NCBI GenBank assembly: GCA_036365455.1
Contig: JAWQUS010000021.1
Location: 20,520,001 to 20,584,000 of the forward strand
Direction: 5' to 3'
Source of the DNA: Macrosoma leucophasiata
Lineage: Eukaryota > Arthropoda > Insecta > Lepidoptera > Hedylidae
Length of the DNA: 64,000 nt
Each line of letters starts with the position of its first letter. Position 1 is the first letter of the stretch. A program made the position numbers and the translations under genes. Under the pieces are notes generated by a model, which saw only the letters and a program-made list of their open reading frames with translations, did not search any database and was not told the origin of the DNA. Below, piece after piece: positions 42,906 to 53,330 of this stretch.

Positions 42906-45900
42906 TCAATTTTTGAAAATACTGGTGGAGTTTGCACCGTTCTTTATTGCATCCGGCAGCTTGTTATACACTGAAGGGCCCATTATGTACACGGACCTCT
43001 CCGATTTGCGAAGCTTATGATCCGGCGTAGCCAGTAGATGAGCAAGCTTATTACTGCGGAGCATGAGTAATGATGAATTGATACCACGTAACTTAAACTT
43101 TTCAATGTTTTCGTGGGTGAACATAGCCATTTGGAAAATTAGCTCGCACGGAAGTGGCATGATGTTAAGCTCTCTGAATAGGTCTCTGCATGACTCGCCC
43201 TCGCGTGCCCCTGCTATAGCGCGGATCGCTCGTTTTTGCATGGAAAACACTCTATCAATGTCTGCAGCTCGTGCCCACAACTCTACACCGTAGGTAAGGG
43301 TGCTGTGGACGGTTGCGTAGTAACATTGTTTTACCACGTTGCGAGCCGCGGTGCAGGCTAGGCGGCGCAGCGCGAAACATGTGCGGCCTAACTTTGAGCA
43401 CAGTTCGTTGATGTGCGTGTCCCAAGTGAGGCCGCTATCGATATAGATACCGAGCAGTTTAGTGCATTTCACAACTTGTAGTGCGGTATCCCCAGCGATG
43501 ACGTTATAATGTGGTGGTGAATGACTATTCAATCTAAAAGGTATAACGCAGGTTTTATCTCTGTTTAGAGCTAGCCCGTTTAATCGGAACCATTGCTCGA
43601 GCTTCTGAAAGACTGAATTTAAATTTTCTTCTAACTCACGGTCTGTGAGCGCGGAGACGATAGCCACCACGTCGTCTGCGTACATGTAGATCTCTGCATT
43701 GTTCACGGCATCCGGTAAATCATTTAAAAGAAGACTGAACAACGTGTTCGAAAGGCATGAGCCCTGTGGAACTCCCATGTGATTTTCCACTTCCAAAGAT
43801 CTTATACGTCCTTTATCGCCAATTACAGTCTGGGTCCGTTCTGACATAAAGGAAGTCAACAAAGAAAGAGCTGGGCCGCGAATCCCGTAAAAACTTAATT
43901 TGCTACCAATGAGATAGTGGTCAGCGGTGTCGAACGCACGCGAGAGGTCGCAGCACAGCATTGCCACGCAGAAGCCAGACTCTCGCGCGCTCAACACACT
44001 CCACACCACCTCCCGCACTAAATCTGTAGTGGCGCGCCCGGCCCTATACGCGTATTGCCTGTCAGATATTATATTGCGTTCGCAGATGAATGTCAATAAC
44101 CTTTTATTTAGACCTACTTCGAAAATTTTACTGAGAGCGGGGACCAATGCTATCGGCCGGTACGATTTCATATTAGTTTTGTCACCTTTTCCTTTATAGA
44201 GGGGAGATATTTTAACTCTTTTCAGGGGTGTCGGATATACGCCCTCCCGTATGCATGTATTGAAAAGGTGGACTATGACATGCGCGAGCGCTTTCGCTAT
44301 CAACTTCACTAGGTTTGTTGAGATATCATACAAGTCCGTGCTATTTTTCGAAGCTATATATTTATCAACTATCGTTATTACCTCGTCAGCAGAGAACAGT
44401 TTTAGACGTATGGAGACATCGGACGCAACTTGGTCTGCGGCGAGGGTGAAGCACGCACGATTGACGTCAGCCGTTGGGGCTCCGCACATAAGAGCGGCGG
44501 TTGTGAACTCGACATTCATCGCGTTCACTAGCCGCTGCTTTGAGCTGAAAGGTACTCCGCTTGGGTTGCGCACCAAGTCTGTGTAGTCAAGTCTTTCACA
44601 GTTTTTCCGCCCGAGTTCAACATTAACTACATTCCACATACATTTCATCTTATTCGGGTGGTTGCGGATGAGTTCGGTATAGAACTGTGTTCGTTTGAGT
44701 TTCATTAAAGAGTCGTATTTTAGGGAATACAATTCTCCTAGATTATTGAGTTCGCAGTTACCAGGGAAAACGCGTTTCATTTGTAAGATATTAAATATAA
44801 GGTTTTTTAAATTACGCACGTCGTCGTCGACCCATGTTTTTTGATGAGCAATAAACGGTTGATATCTAATTGGGAAGTGGATGTTGAAGTTATGAACTAT
44901 TCTGGATATGATAGCGTCGGCGAGTGCTTTACTATCGTTCCCCGATCGTTCCGTTACCCAACCCCAATCGACCGATTCGAGAGCGTTTAGGAAATTACGT
45001 TTATTTGCAGCTGACATACAACGTTTCTTAATGTGCTGTGGAAATGGTGTGATATAACGCGAGACAACGAGGCGCTGTGCATCGTGGTCGCTGAGATACG
45101 TCCCGACGCCGCTGACGCTCACGGCCCACTCCTCGGGGAAGTTCGTGTACACATGGTCAAGTAACGTAGCGCTCTCCCCGTCGCAGCGGGTTGCGGATTT
45201 CATCTGTTGTATAAAATTATGACTAAATAAAATATCTAACAATTCTTTTTTATGTCTAGTATCTTTTAATAAATCGATATTAATATCGCCCATTATTACA
45301 GCACGGGAGCCCTCATTACAGATTTTTATCAAAAGATTTTCGAATAATTTTAAAAACTCACCGTTATCTGTCAGGTTGGAGTGGTAAATACCTACAACTA
45401 GGATATTGTGTATAACGAGCTGCACGGCGCACACGTCAAAAATCTGCTCCTTAGAAAGGTCACAGTAATCTTGCCTATTGATTGCTTTGATCCCGGTTCG
45501 AACATATATGCAACTTCCACCATGCGCAATGTTTTCCCTACAATAATTAGATAACATATTAAAATTATTCAGAGTTACTGATATTATTTCGTGACTTTTA
45601 AGCCAATGTTCTGTCAATATTAATATGTCACACAGTAACTCTTTCGTCAATAGCACTTCTAAGTGTTTTGTCTTATTTCCTAGGCTTCTAATATTCAGAT
45701 GGCAAACTGTCAGTTGGTTTTTGTTATACACGGCTCGCGAGCGTGATACTTGTTGCGTACGCGGAGGTGACGAGGTGTGCAAACTGTGCACCGCCGGCAC
45801 GGTGAGCTGTGTTGTCGGCTGGCTAGGCGCCGGGGTTGCCGGGCTGGTGTGCGAAGTGCCTACCGCCGCGTCCGCGACGCTCCAACTGGGTGGACGCGCC

Positions 45901-46010
45901 TTTCGCGGGTCCGCCGCTGCGTCGAAACCACTCGCTGATCTCAGTACCCGGGGGCCAATTCTCAGCCGACATAAAAAACTCGAACTGGCTGCGGGGTACG
46001 GTGATTGCAA
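42906..46010 (-). CDS. LINE ORF2: AP endonuclease and reverse transcriptase
   Basis: This 1034-residue frame nicks target DNA and reverse-transcribes the element RNA at the nick (target-primed reverse transcription). The endonuclease starts near residue 100 (TVCHLNIRSL). Its active-site motifs are LTEHWL (about 131), GDIN (about 239) and SDHD (about 306). The reverse transcriptase covers about 580-850, with YKGKGD and YRPIALVP near its start, the first catalytic Asp in DLSRAFD (about 690), VPQGSCLSN (about 747) and YADD (about 777). The C-terminal region has LGIYIDSGLTW. No inactivating change is seen. The first 90 or so residues lie in the ORF1 overlap and are low complexity, so translation probably starts further in. 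It would need ORF1 protein in cis. Confidence 0.9.
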   Translation of the reverse strand: MQSPYPAASSSFLCRLRIGPRVLRSASGFDAAADPRKARPPSWSVADAAVGTSHTSPATPAPSQPTTQLTVPAVHSLHTSSPPRTQQVSRSRAVYNKNQLTVCHLNIRSLGNKTKHLEVLLTKELLCDILILTEHWLKSHEIISVTLNNFNMLSNYCRENIAHGGSCIYVRTGIKAINRQDYCDLSKEQIFDVCAVQLVIHNILVVGIYHSNLTDNGEFLKLFENLLIKICNEGSRAVIMGDINIDLLKDTRHKKELLDILFSHNFIQQMKSATRCDGESATLLDHVYTNFPEEWAVSVSGVGTYLSDHDAQRLVVSRYITPFPQHIKKRCMSAANKRNFLNALESVDWGWVTERSGNDSKALADAIISRIVHNFNIHFPIRYQPFIAHQKTWVDDDVRNLKNLIFNILQMKRVFPGNCELNNLGELYSLKYDSLMKLKRTQFYTELIRNHPNKMKCMWNVVNVELGRKNCERLDYTDLVRNPSGVPFSSKQRLVNAMNVEFTTAALMCGAPTADVNRACFTLAADQVASDVSIRLKLFSADEVITIVDKYIASKNSTDLYDISTNLVKLIAKALAHVIVHLFNTCIREGVYPTPLKRVKISPLYKGKGDKTNMKSYRPIALVPALSKIFEVGLNKRLLTFICERNIISDRQYAYRAGRATTDLVREVVWSVLSARESGFCVAMLCCDLSRAFDTADHYLIGSKLSFYGIRGPALSLLTSFMSERTQTVIGDKGRIRSLEVENHMGVPQGSCLSNTLFSLLLNDLPDAVNNAEIYMYADDVVAIVSALTDRELEENLNSVFQKLEQWFRLNGLALNRDKTCVIPFRLNSHSPPHYNVIAGDTALQVVKCTKLLGIYIDSGLTWDTHINELCSKLGRTCFALRRLACTAARNVVKQCYYATVHSTLTYGVELWARAADIDRVFSMQKRAIRAIAGAREGESCRDLFRELNIMPLPCELIFQMAMFTHENIEKFKLRGINSSLLMLRSNKLAHLLATPDHKLRKSERSVYIMGPSVYNKLPDAIKNGANSTSIFKN

Positions 46011-46725
46011 AGGACGAATAATAGTTGTGCGTGAGTTTTAATTTGTCTGCATGATAAGCGCCACCGGGATTCTTTTTCGTCATGTACGTTATTAATGACT
46101 CCGGTGTTGTTTCGGGCTTGAAAAAACAACCGTGAATTTTTCGCACTCGTTCAACGGTTTGTAAGTCGCTATCAGTGTTACCTTTGCCAGTTATAACGGC
46201 GCGATGACGATTACGCCGTCGCATTGTTTTAGATTTTACAGTGTGCCATTCATCGTCATTATTATTGCTGGTGTCGTACAATCTCCCGTCATCAACGGAG
46301 ATAGCATTCAGCGGCACGCATAGCGGAACGTCCGCTTGCGCGGACGTCGACCGACTGGTGTTCTGCATTGGATCGGACGCGAGCTGAGCCGATGAACCGT
46401 TAGTCGGGCGCATAGGACCAGGTAGGGGAGCTCGCGCGGTGTCGGGGGCCGGAGACGGAGGACGCGGAGGTATTACGATTACGCTGTCAGAGGATGTCGA
46501 TGTGTGCGTATTGTGCTCTTGTTGACAACTCGTTTTGCACGTCAGCTGATCGCCTATGTTTGACGCCGGTATGGAAGCCGCTACCGCAGGAGACTTTTTG
46601 CCGCTACCCTCATCTCTAGATGTTAGCTGTCTTATCTCTTCTAATCTATCGATTTTTATTTCTAATTTCTTGAGTTCTTCCATCACCATCGTAAACTTTT
46701 GGTTAATAGGGGTGATAAATTTCAC
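45823..46725 (-). CDS. LINE ORF1 (RNA-binding chaperone-type protein)
   Basis: This 300-residue frame lies upstream of and overlaps ORF2. Residues 10-35 form a short charged heptad-like helix (EELKKLEIKIDRLEE), consistent with a coiled coil. The middle is Pro/Ser/Thr-rich and low complexity. A more ordered segment at about 190-270 (ESLITYMTKKNPG, then SSFAITVPRSQFE and WPPGTEISEWFR) resembles the C-terminal domain of insect CR1-like ORF1 proteins. No CCHC zinc knuckle and no PHD finger are visible, unlike the ORF1 relic at 8157-9255. ORF1 proteins of this kind package the element RNA; that role is assigned by position and family resemblance, not by a catalytic motif. Confidence 0.75.
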   Translation of the reverse strand: MKFITPINQKFTMVMEELKKLEIKIDRLEEIRQLTSRDEGSGKKSPAVAASIPASNIGDQLTCKTSCQQEHNTHTSTSSDSVIVIPPRPPSPAPDTARAPLPGPMRPTNGSSAQLASDPMQNTSRSTSAQADVPLCVPLNAISVDDGRLYDTSNNNDDEWHTVKSKTMRRRNRHRAVITGKGNTDSDLQTVERVRKIHGCFFKPETTPESLITYMTKKNPGGAYHADKLKLTHNYYSSFAITVPRSQFEFFMSAENWPPGTEISEWFRRSGGPAKGASTQLERRGRGGRHFAHQPGNPGA

Positions 46726-46900
46726 TAAAAGTTTTTCTAGTGATTTTATAAGGGTTTAGTTTTTCTTTTTGTGGTATAAAACCATAAAAACTAAAAATAA
46801 TACCTAAAACGTGAATTGTAAACCGTTTTTCTACCGTAGCAAAGTTGAATGTTTGGGGAGAGTGGGGGCATAGAGTCAACAGCACGAACGCAAATAGTTC

Positions 46901-47871
46901 GTTTTAATAGAAATAACACGTGTAAATAATTTATCAGATTGGGCCTTGGGACGAGTAGCTGTTATTTATGAAGCAAACAATTGAATCGATATTTGCCCGA
47001 TTTACTCGTATTACATGGCGTGGTCGTCATTGAATATTGGATCGGGACTATTTTTAATTGGAGTAGAGTAAATAATACTCGAGCACCAGAGAATCAATCG
47101 TAGTCCATTTAACTTTTTTATTAAATTACAGCAAATTTGTTGTTGATAGTGTAGCTATAAGAGCCAGTTATTATTATTTATTTTTTCTTATAATAAAGAT
47201 ATAATACGGGCTTAATTAAATAGTACTAATAAACCTTACTTAAGAGGTTTGTGCTAATACTAGACACTCTTATAATAAAATGGTAACTTGTAGGTACATG
47301 TTCGAGAATGCATCATTACATTAAATATTGCATAACCGGTTATAGTTGTAGCCGGGCGAGGTTTGCTCCGATAGGATGATTCCGTTTACGCTAATTGTGT
47401 GAATTTAATTACTCAATAGAATATTTAAGAAATATGATTTTAGTGTGCGTTTATAGTTTTTTATCATTTAAATAATTTCTTATATTTTTAGGGATTTCAT
47501 TGAGTATATTAGGTACGATGAAAACTTATGCTTGCCTACCATAATTATTTATTTTAAATGGGATATTCAATTGTTGTTGGATTATTTTACGCGTAACGAT
47601 TTTGTGTGTTATTGGTTTTCGGAGTTTTCTATTATGATAGTGTTCGGTAAGTATAGATCATTTTGTTTTTTCTTTAATAATTTAGCTTATGGTTTGCTTT
47701 AATTTATTGATTAACCCATAATTTCACAAGTGAAAATATTTTATAAGTCTGTTAGCAATAAAATAGTGGCGTGGCAATCGAGCACATACATTATAATACC
47801 AAATATGCAAACACATCATTGCTACGTAAAAGATTGAAAATATTTTACGTTTTCCCAAGCACTACCGCTTA
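46901..47871. other. No gene recognised
   Basis: AT-rich spacer between the LINE 5' end and the hAT-like element. ORFs are short. Confidence 0.45.
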
Positions 47872-47879
47872 ATCTAACC

Positions 47880-48694
47880 CAGGGGTTTCAAACTCAATTT
47901 TTCAGAGGGCCATATAATTAGATTTAGAATGTGTAGGCGGGCCAAGTACAAATTTGAAAAAACTAAAACATACTAGGTACATTATTATAACATCGTTATT
48001 TATTTAGTTCAGCATATCAAAGGTAAGAAAGGGGGTAATTTATTTCGAGCTTGATGATCCAGATACTTGACTTCTCTCGTTTTTGACAAGCCTATTGATG
48101 TCAGTTAGGTACCATATTCGCGGAAGTTATTTTAAGAATTGATTGGAGATGTTCATTCGTTAATCTTGTGCGATGATCGTTTTCTGGTACTACCAAAAAT
48201 ATACAAAATACGTGCTGCATGCTTTTTTATTTCTTGGTTTCAAACTCTTGAAATACTGCGTATAAAATGTAAGAGCGTAACTTCTTAAAATTTTTCCTTA
48301 AATATGCTGTCAGATTGAAGATCTTTAAATTCAATTTGCAAATGAACTGGTGCCTATGAAGCTTCAGAAGTAAATGGATTGTTGAAAATTGAGAATGCCA
48401 ATTCATTCATTTTGAGACACGGGCCCCTGCCCGAAGCGCTAGTTGCTCGGACGAAATAGAAGTCGACTTCGCACGTGCGAAAGAGCGAAAAGCATAAGTA
48501 ACACTCTCTTTCAGATGAATGCCTAGATAGACATATTGTGCGCGCATTTTTAAACCTGCGTACAAGCATTGAGTGCAATCTAAAATCTCTAAAATCCAAT
48601 ATTCTTCTATTTGTGATATATTGTGAGCGCGGGCCGTATTGAAATGGCCCGTAGGGCCGGATACGGCCCGCGGGCCGTATGTTTGACATGACTG
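47880..48694. mobile_element. Non-autonomous hAT-like element with 8-bp duplication
   Basis: ATCTAACC is duplicated precisely at 47872-47879 and 48695-48702. The termini CAGGGGTTTCAAACTC and (complement of the right end) CAGTCATGTCAAACATAC are imperfect inverted repeats of the CAGGGG type known in hAT elements. Just inside the right end, a GC-rich GGCCCG/CGGGCC region precedes the terminus. The 815 bp contain no recognisable transposase. The frame at 48734-48354 has no visible domain and is not called. Confidence 0.85.
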
Positions 48695-48743
48695 ATCTAA
48701 CCAGATTAATGTAGTTTTTTAAAAGTGATTCCATATATTTTTT

Positions 48744-48998
48744 AGTGATAGAACTCCAGTGACGGGCGCGGGCATCTCGGCATTAATCTAATTGCTGCTA
48801 AATTGTTGTGTTTAGCACTATCGTGTTCCGGTTAGGTGATAATGTTAGGACGTGTTATTTTGGGCACAGAGATATAACACTTGTGACCTCAGAAGCAGCA
48901 ATGCATCTATTTTGAAATCTCTGGTTTCATGTAGATGTTGAAAGGCTACAGTAGTATTATCAATGCAAACTGTATGCTTGTTTGCCACTTCATAAAAT
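48744..48998 (+). mobile_element. SINE-A, diverged
   Basis: The whole length is recognisable (GTGATAGAACTCCAGTGACG to TTTGCCACTTCATAAAA) with many substitutions. It lies 40 bp from the hAT-like element ending at 48694. Confidence 0.65.
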
Positions 48999-49237
48999 TA
49001 ATAAAATCAAACAAATTGATTTTATTTATTTCTTGATTAGTAGTGTCAAAGTGAAAGGCGGTAGAAACGTTTAGTTTTTTAATTTGTTTAAAAAAATATT
49101 ACAATAAGGTGTTTAATTCGATATGTCATAGAACACAACACATTAATAAAATATATTCTAAAAAAAATAATAACCATTCTTAAGAAAATTGGCCAAGTGT
49201 AAATGGGACTCACCTATGAAGGGTTCGCTTGTAGCAA

Positions 49238-50012
49238 GTAATATTTTTTTTTTTTTTTTTTTTTTATGTCATTAAGTTGACAGACAAGCAGACGGGCCAC
49301 CTGATGGTAAGTGGTCACCGTCGCCTATGGACATTTGCAACACCAGGGGAGTTGCCAACGCGCTGCCAGCCCTGAAGGACTCTTTTGACGCCATTTTTGA
49401 AGAACCCCATATTGTAGCACCGAGGGAACACCTCAGAGGGAAGTTCGTTCCACAATTTACACGTTCTGGGCAGAAACGAACGAGAAAACCGCACCGTTGA
49501 GCACTGCCAGGTGTCCAGTCGGTGAGGGTGAAACTTTTCTCTTCGGCGGGTAGTACGGTGTAGAAAAAGAGACGGTGGCACCATGTCGAACAGTTCGACA
49601 GAGCACTCACCATTGTAGAGACGGTATAACACGCACAGACTACCAATATCTCTGCGCAGGCTCAGATGTTCGAGCCTGTCTGTAAGTCCCGGATCGTTAA
49701 CAATACGAACGGCGCGTTTTTGTAGGGAGTCAAGTGGACCAAGCTGGTACTTGGGGGCTCCCGCCCACAAATGAGAGCAGTATTCCAGATGGGGCCGCAC
49801 TTGGGCCTTATAAAGCTGTAGTAGCTGCCCCGATGTGAAATACTGCCTCGCTTTGTTAAGCACCCCCAACTTTTTGGATGCCAACTTGGTCTTACACTCA
49901 ATGTGACTCCCAAATTGCACTTCGTTCGATATGTCAACGCCCAGGATACCGATACTCTTACCAATGGCAAGCGGAGTGCCCTGGAACTGTGGTGCTACAA
50001 TGAATGGGGTTT
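49238..50012 (-). mobile_element. 5'-truncated LINE (family A), RT C-terminal part and 3' end
   Basis: The plus strand begins with a T run of about 22 (49242-49265), which is the poly(A) tail of a minus-strand LINE. The open frame to 50012 encodes the region after the RT active site: GSHIECKTKLASKKLGVLNK, YKAQVRPHLEYC, WAGAPKYQLG, LDSLQKRAVRIV and LWNELPSEVFPRCYNMG. The frame stays open across about 230 residues, so this copy is young. The same 3' end recurs in this window at 20590-20926, 31553-31690, 39916-40176, 57607-59390 and 25230-25385. This copy is the best reference for the family here. The front of the ORF (50178-50013) is non-homologous flank. Confidence 0.85.
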
Positions 50013-50539
50013 TTTTTTTTATATTTAACTGTATGTTAATTCTTATCGGAATTATCATCATTTTTATTGAAAACGCAAACATAACTTTGTCTTTCTTAGA
50101 ATACATAAATACATATGAATTCGATGGCTGTGACAGGCTGACAGAAAGACACACGTAAAATATCAAAGTAAAATTCACAGTCTTTCACAGTACTTCATAT
50201 ACAAAAACAGATAAAATACTTAGCATAATACCACGTAACACCCACATTTGTACCTTAAACCCCATTCCCAACGAATGAGCCGTAATGAAATGTAAAAGTA
50301 ATATACCGCGCGCTATTAAAATGATATAGGTGCAAAAAATACCTCTTTACCCCACCCTCCCCACTTCACAAGTCATTAATCACGAGCTGGGTATGTAAGT
50401 GAAAACTGTATTTACATATGAGCACGTATATTTCAATCTGACTATGAAGAGAGTTATAATGGGTGGGGAGAATCAGGACTGAATGTACAGTGATCAACTA
50501 TAAGAAGTGTAATGTTTTATTTTTTTTTTGTAAGCGAAT

Positions 50540-50752
50540 ATGTTTTTTTATGAATTTATGACTGTTCAGCATCTACCCGGACGAAGTCGTGGGCGCAGCT
50601 AGTATAAAAGTAGCCTCAGTTACTCCTTATTACATAAGCTATCTACCAGTGAAAGCCCCGTCAAAATCGTTGGTATATGTACCGTGTAAATACATAAAAA
50701 GCGACAATTTTAAATTGCAAACAGACACTCGAATTTTATTTATTTTTATAGA
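50540..50752 (-). mobile_element. Helitron-like element, 3' truncated
   Basis: Minus-strand relative of the 29.9 and 32.6 kb elements (TACACGGTACATATACCAAC, GTAATAAGGAGTAAC, ACGACTTCGTCCGGGTAGA). The GTCTGTC block is deleted and the CTAG end is missing. Confidence 0.6.
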
Positions 50753-50814
50753 TATCCACATATTATTATAAAACCAAGTCCCCGCGGCGTCTGAAACTCT
50801 ACCACTAGTAAAAA

Positions 50815-51385
50815 AAAACAGGTCAAGTGCGTGTCGGGCCACGCGCAGTTCCGTAGTGTTTAGGTTTGCCGAATGCAATGAAAAAAAGAAATAAACATGT
50901 GATATGTAGTTGTTCAAATATTTCGAGTATTACCTATATTTGGTCGACTATTACTCGCAAACTTGTAAAGCTAGTTGGTACGGGGAGGGGACACTTGACT
51001 CTAACGAATTGGCGCTTGAAAGCTTAATAAGTCAAAAACCGTTAACTAAATCGAAAAATATTAGCACAATCCTAACATTTTTGAGATACCTACCTATCCA
51101 ACGATATCCCACACTATATAAAAAAACGAAAACTAAAGAACAATATCCGCGCGTCAGATGTAGGGAATTTTATTTTTTAAATTAATTACCTATTACCTAA
51201 TTAATAAACTAATTTAAAAAAATGTCACATTTTTCTACCACTTTGTCGGCGTGATAAAGATGTATACTTGTGTCAAACTTCAAGTCTCTAGTATCAATAG
51301 TTTTTTCGCTTAAACGTGGACAGACAGACAAACGGACATGGCGAAACCATAAGGGTTCCTTGTTTACTACGGAATCCTAAAAAGC
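50815..51385 (+). repeat. Dispersed repeat F (GTCAAGTGCGTGTCGGG ... GGGTTCC)
   Basis: Begins after an A run with CAGGTCAAGTGCGTGTCGG, contains GGGGAGGGGACACTTGACTC, and ends with GGACAGACAGACAAACGGAC and AAGGGTTCCTTGTTTACTAC. Pieces recur at 3360-3530, 42190-42590 and 62410-62475. No coding frame. It resembles repeats that I know to be common in moths, but the class is unclear. Confidence 0.55.
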
Positions 51386-51774
51386 TATCCTTAATAAGGA
51401 ACAATGAACAGAAATATAACGTTTACTCACAAATAAACGTAGACACCGCTTTGATCTGCGGATGCCGTGTCACGGATCGCTTCCATTTATATTTGGAACA
51501 ATTTGTATAATGACACAGACAGACTGAACTAATTCTGTCTGCATATCGCCGTGATTTACACGAGCGTCGGTTAAACTGTCCCTTGTTAGATTTGTTATTT
51601 AAAAGCCATATTAATCTTGCATGTTATTTTGGTAACATCTATTTTTGTGATTTTTATTAAGTATTTTACGATCAGTTTACAAAGTGATTTTAAGACATAA
51701 GATTAAATAGTAATGAATGCGATAGTATAAAGTTTACTGGTGATAGAGCTCTAGGTTTGGCGGTATCCCGTTCT

Positions 51775-51880
51775 AGTAAAGTGACATTTCCTGCTTCATC
51801 CCTGAAGCAGCAGATGGATCCTATATGGTCCAAGAACAATAAGAAATCAATTGTCATATTTTTCGGGCGGCCTGGGGAGC
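51775..51880 (-). repeat. Two-copy repeat, relative at 57040-57115
   Basis: CCTGAAGCAGCAGATGGATC and AATTGTCATATTTTTC match, inverted, GACAATAGATTTGTTCT and CATCTGCTGCTTCAGGG at 57040-57115. Unclassified. Confidence 0.5.
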
Positions 51881-51881
51881 A

Positions 51882-52230
51882 CACATATAACAGCTTAGAC
51901 TTCAGGCAGAGAATATGTAAAAATACTATGTAAGATACGTCCCGCCCGATTTCCCCGCATCACCCAACCTCCTCCCCTCTTATGGGCGACGGTTGGTATT
52001 TACTACGTGCTACGCACACAGGTGCACGTGTAAAATACACGTCACTGATTAATGTCTGTGTAATAGAGACCAAATTAAGCGTTTATATGGAATTTTGGCA
52101 GAGTGTCCGCGGTGTGCTTCAGGAGTGGCAGCGCTTAAACATTGAAATCTCAGATTTCTATGTAGATGTTTGAAGGCTACAATATTCAGTTATCATCAGT
52201 TCTGTATGCTTGTTCGCCTTTAATTACATA
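51882..52230 (+). mobile_element. SINE-A 3' part, interrupted by a 209-bp insertion
   Basis: ATATAACAGCTTAGACTTCAGG is cut at CTTCAGG and resumes after 52115 with CTTCAGGAGTGGCAG, running to TTTAATTACATAATT. A 5' stub lies at 51735-51755. Confidence 0.65.
51907..52115 (+). mobile_element. 209-bp insertion, second copy
   Basis: Colinear with 14931-15138, with the same termini. The flanks are ACTTCAGG (51899-51906) and GCTTCAGG (52116-52123), an 8-bp duplication with one mismatch. It also lies inside a SINE-A copy, at a different position. Confidence 0.8.
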
Positions 52231-52307
52231 ATTAAAAACATACATACATACGTCCCAGTTTTGTACTGGTATCAAAGCTTAACATGATTTACTCGCATTT
52301 TTTAAAT

Positions 52308-52775
52308 ATGTATGTATCTTCACGCCAGGTCCCTACCGGGGTAGGCAGAGAGTGTAGAGCGCCAGATATCCCGGTCCTGACAAACCTCGCGTGCCTCGTC
52401 TACCTTCATCATTCTCTTCATACATGCACGCCTATTCCTTAGACTTTTGACCCCACCATCAGACAGAACTCGACCTATTTGGTCATGGTAGTTCAGTCTT
52501 GGTCTTCCTGGGCCTCTGCAACCATCCACATTCGCATTGTATATCTGTTTAGTCATTCGCTCATTCGACATTCTTTCTTTATGCCCGAACCATCGGAGCA
52601 TGCCTTTTTTCATTTTTACACCCCTACTATCTTTCACACAAAGCCTCTTTCTTACATCTTCATTACGAACGCGATCGGTAAGTGATACACGGCAGATCTT
52701 GCGCAAAGATCTCATCTCGACCGCGTTCAATTTACTTTCATGCTCTTTCCTGCATACCCAGCTCTCGCTTCCATT
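52308..52775 (-). mobile_element. RTE-type LINE 3' part, truncated
   Basis: From SESWVCRKEHES to DIWRSTLSAYPGR this copy keeps the C-terminal RTE frame intact (about 145 residues). It then runs into the shared 3' tail and an (ATGT)-type repeat at 52308-52318. Sequence upstream of 52775 is unrelated, so 5' truncation is at that point. RTE elements end in short tandem repeats, as here. Confidence 0.85.
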
Positions 52776-53330
52776 TTTTAAATTGTTCTGATAAATTATT
52801 TCGTGAATAATAATGTACGTTTCATATGAAGTTTGTTTGTTTGAATGAAGCGTTTGTTTTTTAAACAACAACAGGGATAATAAATATCTTGATCTGGCCC
52901 GTGATGTGAAACGTCTAAAAAAATAAAATAAATGGAATAACAATATTGATATACTCTACAAAAAATGTAATGAAGAATATCACTAACATAAAACGAAATA
53001 TAATATACTAACGTAGATAAGTATTTCAGTCTTATGTCTCATTTCCCATTTTACATCTCATAGCTCATCGAGCTGAATTAACTAAATGAAATATTATTTT
53101 GAAATATTGTTAGATATACATCTCGTACATTATGTACCCATCAACTTAAATTTACGCGTTAATAAATAGCATCCGAGGTCCCATTTACATTTTTTCACTT
53201 TCAATATTTAATTTCAATCAATCGTTCGCTAGACAGGGTTGACTCGTTGGACTGACGCAGAAATATTGAATGTTTTATTTGGTCCATATGGGCCTTTCGC
53301 ACTGTTGTTATTAAAATAGAATTTGTTTCT

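Larger units (their letters stand above)
42598..46900 (-). mobile_element. Non-LTR retrotransposon (LINE), apparently full length
   Basis: The element reads leftward. ORF1 (46725-45823) and ORF2 (46010-42906) overlap by about 190 bp in different frames. A 3' UTR of about 300 bp ends in four to five copies of a hexamer (AGATTC on the plus strand, GAATCT on the element strand) at 42598-42628. A hexamer tail of this kind in place of poly(A) is a feature of CR1/L2-related LINEs, and the ORF2 endonuclease-RT layout agrees. The 5' boundary is not sharply defined: ORF1 starts at 46725 and a UTR of 100-200 bp is assumed. I did not find a target-site duplication. The left flank (42190-42590) resembles another dispersed repeat seen at 50815-51385. 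Confidence 0.85.

Noticed and set aside
45625..46041. 138-residue plus-strand frame
   Set aside because: Antisense shadow of the GC-rich ORF1/ORF2 overlap of the LINE.
48354..48734. 126-residue minus-strand frame in the hAT-like element as transposase
   Set aside because: No hAT dimerisation or catalytic motifs; it crosses the element's right end.
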